Assembly: GCF_034190915.1 (NCBI RefSeq)
Contig: NW_026947484.1
Span: 70,201,482-70,265,481 of the forward strand
Origin: Cavia porcellus
Lineage: Eukaryota; Chordata; Mammalia; Rodentia; Caviidae
Direction: 5' to 3'
DNA: 64,000 bases
Both the position numbers and the translations under genes were made by a program. Below the pieces are notes generated by a model that did no database searches, was not told the origin of the DNA, and saw only the letters and a list, made by a program, of their open reading frames with translations. Positions 57,296-64,000 of the stretch are shown here, in pieces. Every line of letters starts with the position of its first letter. Position 1 is the stretch's first letter.

Positions 57296-59464
57296 CTTTC
57301 TCCTGTGTCCTCTACCAGCCTACCTGGTGGATTGTCCCACGAACTGTGTCTTTCAGCCACCATTTCCTACTCATTCCAGAATGTTTTATAGCTTCCAAGA
57401 TGGAATAATTTCTCATTTTCCTTTTTCAGCTCATGCTGATTCTTTTTACTCTCGTGTGTTGAAAAGAATTCAGTCCATTCTCAGAAAGCCAAAGTAGCTC
57501 CAATAAGAAATGTCACCAATGAAGGCAGCTCTCAGAACATTCCTTTGATTCATGTACCTACTGCTTCTTCATTTTCTTTGTTACCACCAGTTAGGTTCTG
57601 ACCCGTAGCATGAACGTGGCATCATGCCGACACCATGGACTTGTCAACGGCTGGATGAATTTGACTGCAAGTCCACCATAGACGACAGCTTGTAAACTCA
57701 CCCCTACATTTCCTCCTTGCCGTCTTACACACCTTTTGTCTCCATATTGTCCTCAGTTTAGATCAGATGTGTGTTAATCAAGACTGATTATTTATGTCAT
57801 GTAGTGGATGTAGGCTTCGATCTCAGCACTTCAACATGTTAAAGACCTTTTATTTCTTTCTGCCCTGTTACCTGGGATCCCCAGGAAGAGATAAGTCAAC
57901 AATGGAAATGCACTGACTTTTGGCTACCCTGTCTAAAGTGACAAATGTCTTAAAGAAATAGTTTGTAGAGCCAGCCAAGCTATGTTATTGTCTCAGTTTT
58001 ATGGAGAATCTCTTGTTCATAGAATTCTAAGATCAGCAAGTTTATAAAGCAACCCAAATTTACACGATTGTTTTTCAAAGATAATTAGAAGCAGCATTCC
58101 AGTCTGTAAGCCCTTTGGAAAAAGTAAAATACCTCATATACATACTTTCTTTTTCTTGCATCTTTATGAATAATGAGGGTGGATAGTTATATAAAAATTA
58201 TAAGTTATTTCTCTTGTGAGAATAAATATACTTTTATGGAGATTCTTTATCCTAAGAAGAACAAAATATTTTGTTTTATTATGGTAACAGACAACTGCCT
58301 TAGGGAACAGACCTTTAACTTGAAACTTCCTTTATGTGAATTAATACCTATGTACAAAAAAATCTACATAAAGTGATTTTCCCGTGAGGTTCTCAAAGTT
58401 ATATTGATCACTACATGAACACTGTTCTGTTGGGCGTTCAGATAAACTGTTATTAGCAACCAACAATACAATTCCTATTTCCATCACCACATCAAGTGAA
58501 GCAAGAATACTAGATACTAGCTAGGAAGAGAAATTAATATAACTATAGATTATTGGAACTTGATAGCAAAAGAACGTAGCTCTTAAACTGATCGATCACA
58601 TATTTCTTCAAATTGGGTACTCTGCTTGAAACTCAATTTTACTAAATCAATTCTTGTAAAACTCGTAGTATTAAAAAGTTTTGATGGTTTGACTTTATTG
58701 CATTTATTTGTCTTTATTACATTTTTCAAGATTAGTTTTTTATGCTAGTGCCATTCTTCATAATGCAAGTTGTTCTTTAGTTTTTAGAGTTAGCTGCTTG
58801 GATAGTCTTTATGAACTGCTTTTGGATAGTGTGTTTTACATATATTTTATTGTGATAATTACATATCTCACTTTATTTTGTTGAAGGAGTAATGTCATTT
58901 TAGTACATTTTTCTGTAGTTTGTAGAATAAGTTTAAAGATATTAATGTATTTTTTTAAGTGTGAATCAAAATAGTCTTGTCAATTTTGGAAGGAGTACAA
59001 AGATTCATTGTTGCTTCTAATCATGCAAATGGGCTTTGCAAGAGAGAGTGAATTCAAAGTCAGACACTCCAGGAATTCATTCAGAATTTTCTTCAAGGAC
59101 TAGATGGTCCAACATAGGTATTTTTACTGACCTGGCATTTGTCTCGGTCAAACTTTGTCTTTTAAACACTGTCAAATAGGAGGCTTGGGTGCTCAACAAA
59201 TCTTTGCTTACATATTTAAGAAGATTTTCTTCTTTCTCTTTAAAAAAAAAAAAGTGATGCTTCATTTTGGCCTCCATGCTACCTCTTCAGTATAAAGCAT
59301 AGTGATCTTTCTGCGTAAAAGTTAGATTCTTAATTTGTGTATGTAAAAATATCAGATCAGCCACCAAATGATCAGTCATAAAATGGTGATAACTCTTCTC
59401 CATTGTGCTAATTCTCCTATACCTAGAAAGGAAAACCTTATTGACTGTAGGTCAGCTCTTTCTG
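57296..59464. other. Unassigned AT-rich DNA, 2.2 kb
   Basis: No gene or named repeat was recognised. The very T-rich stretch 58670-58970 may be a decayed reverse L1 but lacks firm landmarks. Confidence 0.45.
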
Positions 59465-59775
59465 CAGGCGTCTTAGATACTTTTCTCTTGTTGCTGCGAC
59501 AAAATACCCAACACCTAAAATTAAGGAAGGAGAAGTTTATTTAGCTCACAGTTTGTGGAGGTTTCAGTCCATGGTCAGTTGGCTCCAAAGCAAGGTGGCA
59601 TGGCACAGGGGCAACAGTTCAAGGCTGCAGAAGACAGCAAAGCAGCAAGAGTAAAAGTGGGGAAACAGCCTATTTTCCTCCCTTTATTGTGAGCAGGCCA
59701 CCCCCACCCCCTCAGGGCAAGTGTAGCACCCACAACATCTTGCCCTCCTCCTGCACAGGATGAGGATGTTTACCA
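59465..59775 (-). mobile_element. MaLR-type LTR, reverse strand, truncated
   Basis: 'cttttctcttgttgctgcga caaaatacccaacacc', 'gaaggagaagtttatttagc tcacag', 'ggaggtttcagtccatggtc agttggctcc', 'aaagcaaggtggcatggcac agg' are the complement of the LTR 3' half. The LTR 5' half beyond about 59775 fades. Confidence 0.82.
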
Positions 59776-60544
59776 AGTAAGGGCCCTGGATCCCCTGCTG
59801 AGTTAAACTTCTAAACTTCTCAAAGTGACACAGTGTGTTTACTGCTACAGCATGATTATATGAGTAAAGGTTCAAAGACAAGCTCCATGGAAAATTACCT
59901 ACATTAGGACCAAAGTTTGCAAACTGATGATTCATAAATGGGTTATATTTGTTAGAAGGAAATTGTGCTTTGGCCACACAAACATGTTTTGTGTTGCCAT
60001 ATTTAAAATGTATTACTGGCTACTTTAAAAATAAGTACTATATTTTGTATGCATTCCAGACATGTGTATCTTTACAGAACTCAGAAACTCCAGAGCAGTA
60101 GATATGCAAGCAGTTACAAGTTTCAAGTTGTACTTTCTCTACTTTCTACTCAACATGCCCGGTTACCTTACAAGACTTGCTTCACTCCTTGGCAGGACTA
60201 ACCTTAGTGTAGGACTGGACTTCACTGCCCCCTAATGTATTTCCAAGTGTGAGCTTATACCAGAATCATCTAAACTCGACATTTCTGGGTTTTCACTGTG
60301 TCCAAATACAAGCAAGCACTCTGGAAGAATCAGATATGTACTTAATTCTAAATTCCAATAAAGACATACACTGGTTGTTCACCAGGAGTGCATATGCAGC
60401 TCAGTTTGGGATTTTCTTTTCATGCTAAGAGCCTTTATATTCCTACTCCCAAAACATCCCTCCTCCTCCCTTTTTTGTGACCAATATTTTCATTATATTT
60501 TTAATAAAATCTCCTTCCTTCCTTCCTTTTTTTCCTTTTGTCTT
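59776..60544. other. Unassigned DNA
   Basis: No gene or repeat was recognised apart from a short (TTCC)n at about 60513-60526. Frames with 97 and 60 residues on the reverse strand are not supported by protein features. Confidence 0.45.
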
Positions 60545-60685
60545 TTTCAGACAGGGTTTTACTATGCAGTTCAGGCAGGCCTTGAGATCGCTTTGTAGCT
60601 CAAGCTGGCCCTAAACTTGCAGCAATCCTTCTGCCTCAGCCTTCTGAGGACTAAGACTACAGGCATGTGCCATCACATCTGGCTT
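60545..60685 (-). mobile_element. B1 SINE, reverse strand
   Basis: 'ttcagacagggttttactat gcagttcaggcaggccttg', 'agctcaagctggccctaaac ttgcagcaatccttctgcct cagcc' and 'aggcatgtgccatcacatct ggc' are the complement of a full-length B1. Confidence 0.92.
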
Positions 60686-60879
60686 CTTTAATGAAATCTT
60701 TGTCTACACCAACAACACAAAAATATTCTGTGTAGGTTTTCTGGAAACATAACACCTTTTGCTTTACATTAGGATTCAAGATACATGATGAATTAAATGT
60801 TAATGTGCTATGGTAAAATGTGAATATGTAGATATCCAAGTTTTCAAAAACTCTTTGCTGAAAAGATGCTTATTTCTCT

Positions 60880-61160
60880 GTTGGCTCCTTTTGTGACCTT
60901 ACTGGACCATGTATGAAATGTAGGTTTGCTATTGGATTCTATTCTGTTTCGTTGTATTTCTGTCTACTTTTGCCAACACCATACTGTCTTTATTTATATC
61001 ACTGTAGACTCAGTTAAGTCTTAAAGGCCAGTATTTCTCCAGTAACATCCTTCTTTACCAAGATTGATTTCACTTTGTTTGATTTAGATTCTTTGAATTT
61101 CTGAGAAAATTTTAGAATAAGCCTGTCAGCTCCTGCTGCTGCACTTGAGTCTCTATCCCA
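60880..61160 (-). mobile_element. L1 ORF2 fragment, reverse strand
   Basis: Complements of late ORF2: 'attggattctattctgtttc gttgtatttctgtc', 'gccaacaccatactgtcttt atttatatcactgtag', 'gaaaattttagaataagcct gtcagctcctgctg'. Old and truncated. Confidence 0.75.
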
Positions 61161-61311
61161 CAGCTATCTCCAATGTTCACCGGTGGAAAGATTAAACGCT
61201 GCCTTCTTATCTCCTTACATGGTCCCACTTTTCCAATAGCAGATTCAAATTCCCAGAATCAAATTAGAAAATGCATTATTCTTGAAAAATTGAGTAAAGT
61301 CATTTAGAATC

Positions 61312-61452
61312 AGGCATGATAGTGAATGCCTGTGATCCCAGTACTTGAAAGGCTGAGGCGGGAGGATTGGGGTGAGCTCCAGGCCAGCCCAGGTTGCTGC
61401 ATAGTGAGTTCAAAACCAGCCTAGGATACAGAGAAACCTTGATTCAAAAAAA
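61312..61452 (+). mobile_element. B1 SINE, forward strand
   Basis: 'aggcatgatagtgaatgcct gtgatcccagtacttgaaag gctgaggcgggaggattg', 'gagctccaggccagcccagg ttgctgcatagtgagttcaa aaccagcctaggatacagag aaacc', then a short A tail. Essentially full length. Confidence 0.94.
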
Positions 61453-61501
61453 GGCCAGGTGTGGTGGCACACACCTGTAATCCCAGCACTTGGGAGGCTC
61501 A
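61453..61501 (+). mobile_element. B1 SINE, 5' fragment only
   Basis: 'ggccaggtgtggtggcacac acctgtaatcccagcacttg ggaggctc' is the first 49 bases of a second B1, joined directly to the A tail of the one before. The right three quarters are missing, so a deletion followed the insertion. Confidence 0.92.
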
Positions 61502-62664
61502 GATTTCCTGGACTTTTGGGTCCTCTTCAAATTACCTTATGAGGTACTTACACGCAACATAAAATTCTTGTCTGAACTTTCAGATTAACAAATAGAAATA
61601 TTATACACAATCCTGTAGTGTGAACTTTAATTGCAGTGGTTTTCTGTCATTAATGACCTCAGTTCTTGCCATTCAGAAGCATTTACCAAAAAATGTGTTA
61701 TTTACACAGTTTATAGCTACCATGCTTGAAGAGTTATACTTAAAGAATGGAAACCTTGAAAGTTTAACCGTCAGTCAGAACTAGCAGTTAGCCAGAGTGG
61801 GATATTTCAGGAAAGAGAATAGAAGATGAATTTGTATTCACCATATATGAAATTCTAGCTATAGTCATGGCTCAGTGGTGACTAATAACTAGCTTTGTTT
61901 CAAGAGAAATCACTACCTTATCAGGTTGCATGGGGAGATAGGGAATGAAAGCCCATCTCCCAGTGCCTAAATCCAGAGGATAATGGCCCCAGATAGAGAA
62001 GAACCATTACCCAAACAAAAATAACCCAAGTGCTTGCATCACTGGCTACAAGACATCCTATTTTTATTTGAAAAAAACTGAAGTCTTAAATTGAAACTGG
62101 AATCAATCCTTAAGAAAATGTAATAACATTATGCAGAGATGACTTCTATATGGAAACTCATGTGGAATTATTCTTTATTGAAAATAGTCCACTGTACTGT
62201 ACTATCCTTCTAAAATGTTTTATTTTATGCTCTTACAGTAAATGCCATATGGGTTCATAAATCAATTTTTAAAATATAATTTGAACTCTGTGCTTTTTAA
62301 AATAATGAAGCTTCTTAGCAAAGTTAAAAAATGTATAATGACTTCTAATTTTTCTGATTGATACTTGTTAGCAAAACATTTGACAAACAATAAGTGAGAA
62401 AATTGCCATTTCTGCTTCCAGTTTAAACTCTAGATACTAAAGAGGAGTAAATAATTAGAACAATAAACTCAGTTAACAATGAAAAATATCTTGTCAATTC
62501 CTATAAAAATGTTTCTGCAGGATTTTTTTTTTTTTAGATGTACGGTGAACCTATAGATGAATTTAGTAAAATCTGATATAGTAAGCTAAACTTAAATATG
62601 TAATTATGGAATAGATGTATGTTTACATACCTAAACCTTTTAAAAATTTCTAAAATTTATAACT
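61502..62664. other. Unassigned AT-rich DNA
   Basis: No gene or repeat was recognised before the reverse L1 that fills the end of the window. Confidence 0.45.
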
Positions 62665-64000
62665 TTCAGTGCAGAAACTTGCATGTTTTGTTAGAAGTAT
62701 TTTATATTCTATAATTGTAAATATTATAATGTTAATTTCAGGGACACAACTTATTTTTCCAGTAACTTTTTATTTTGTGACTTTATTTAATTTACTTAAT
62801 AATTATGCAGTTTTTTATAAATTCTTTATAAAATTGTGCATAATCGTGCTGTCATTATATAAAGGTAGTTTTGTTTATTTCTTTTCAACTTACCCGTGTA
62901 TTAATTCACTGGCTCAAAATTCCACATAATGTTAAGGAGAAGTTTTGAGAGGAGGAATTTCTCCCTTCCTCAGATTATAGAAAGAAATCTTTCAGTATTT
63001 AATCATTAATTGTAACAGTAGCTATAATGGTTTTTAATAGATTGAGGATGTTTTCTTCTATCCTTAGGTGAGGTTTTTTAGAGTTTGCTTTCAAGTTACA
63101 AATGGAAATTGAATTTTTTTTAGCATCTATACTATATATTTTTCTTTTAATCTATGAATGCCGTGACTAATATTTATTGATTTTCATTAAAAATTTTTTT
63201 TTGAATTTCAAGGATAAACTAAGTTTTTATTGTCAGGAAAAATGCCATTTTGTTACTCTATCTAACTGTTTCTATATTTAATTTGCTAATATTTCATTAA
63301 GGAAGTATGTGTCTATATTCCTGAAAGTATTGGTCTATAATTTTCTATTCTAATAATATCTTCTGCTGATATCAGTGTTAGAATTATTCTGTCTTTACAG
63401 AATGAATTGATATGTGTTTTCATACTTTCTGAAGAATCTGTATAAGACTGTATTATTTCTTCTCTAAATATTTGATAAAATTTATCAGTAAAACCATTAA
63501 AGGCTGTGTGAAGATTTTAAATTGCCAATTCAGTTTTCTACATTTGTCTATATATCTATATATCTGTTATATTATCTATATATCTTCTCTAATTTAATTT
63601 GTATTGTGAAATTTCATTAAATTGTACTACCAAAGAAATTTGTGCATTTTACTTGTATCACTGAATTTATGTTCAGAATATCTTTTAAAAAATTAATGTC
63701 CATAAAATCTAAAATTACAGTCCTTCACTTAGTGCTGCTACTGGAAATTTATATATTTTCTGTCTTATTTGATCAATCTTATTTTCTTAATTTTTTTCAA
63801 AGAAACTTCTTTTTGGTCTTACTGATTTTTCTATATTTTGTTCACTATTTCACTGATTTATGTATTTATTTTTGTTTTCTTCCTTTCTGGTCCATTAACT
63901 TTTGATTTAATTTGTTTTACTTTTCTCATTTCTTAAGCTATAAGCATAAATCATTAACTTCACATTTTTTTCTTTTGCTTCTGTAAGCAGTAAGATATAA
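62665..64000 (-). mobile_element. Old L1 ORF2, reverse strand, running off the window
   Basis: Complements of the ORF2 reverse-transcriptase region occur in order. Near 62810 is 'gcagttttttataaattctt tataaaattgtgcataatcg'. Near 63340 is 'aagtattggtctataatttt ctattctaataatatcttct'. Near 63470 is 'tttgataaaatttatcagta aaaccattaaaggctgtg'. Near 63795 is 'tttcaaagaaacttcttttt ggtc'. Very AT-rich and full of stops. The 5' part lies beyond base 64000. Confidence 0.78.

Noticed and set aside
1..64000. CRISPR array, operon or prokaryotic island
   Set aside because: The density of LINEs, rodent SINEs, MaLR LTRs and microsatellites shows nuclear mammalian DNA. No direct repeats with regular unique spacers were seen.

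Overview
This window is noncoding mammalian DNA that I read as rodent. It is AT-rich, has no convincing protein-coding exon, and is filled with interspersed repeats. The rodent call rests on the SINEs. There are tRNA-derived ID elements with recognisable A and B boxes, 7SL-derived B1 elements, and two B1+ID dimers (B1-dID type). That combination points to a non-murid rodent, but I cannot name the species. Ancient pan-mammalian repeats (MIR, L2, a Tigger-type DNA transposon, MLT1-like LTR) support a eutherian genome.

Layout. 1-1296: a poorly conserved repeated unit, then the end of a MaLR LTR. 2.3-3.3 kb: a long compound (GA)/(GT)/(GA) microsatellite and a nearly complete MaLR LTR. 5.1-6.8 kb: a reverse-strand L1 3' end next to a processed RPS4X pseudogene, the only gene-derived sequence I can name. 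8.5-9.9 kb: an old L1 ORF1/inter-ORF relic carrying a (GGA)n expansion. 11.3-14.6 kb: a reverse MaLR LTR, a MIR and a forward L1 3' end. 14.6-20.4 kb: mostly unassigned sequence. 20.9-24.8 kb: an old forward L1 traceable from ORF1 to its 3' end. 25-28 kb: ID elements with target-site duplications, a perfect hairpin and short tandem duplications. 28.9-34.1 kb: several reverse L1 relics broken up by an LTR and two B1 elements. 35-41 kb: ID elements, an MLT1-like LTR, an L2 fragment and microsatellites. 41.6-50.6 kb: B1, a Tigger relic, a possible LTR, and B1+ID dimers in both orientations. 51.2-55.2 kb: a long reverse L1 split by a MaLR LTR, then a short forward L1 piece. 57-64 kb: a MIR, a reverse MaLR LTR, B1 elements and two reverse L1 fragments, the last running off the window end.

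No genes act together here. The sequence looks like an intergenic desert or the inside of a very large intron. I found no CRISPR array, operon, functional tRNA or rRNA, or undescribed coding system. The leads worth checking are the degenerate repeat at the window start and its apparent relative inside the L1 near 22.25 kb, the 12/6/12 hairpin at 26.33 kb, the young-looking ID copy at 40.1 kb, and two GC-richer blocks that I could not classify (42.35-42.83 kb and 48.7-49.5 kb). All repeat family names come from recall of consensus features, not from an alignment.
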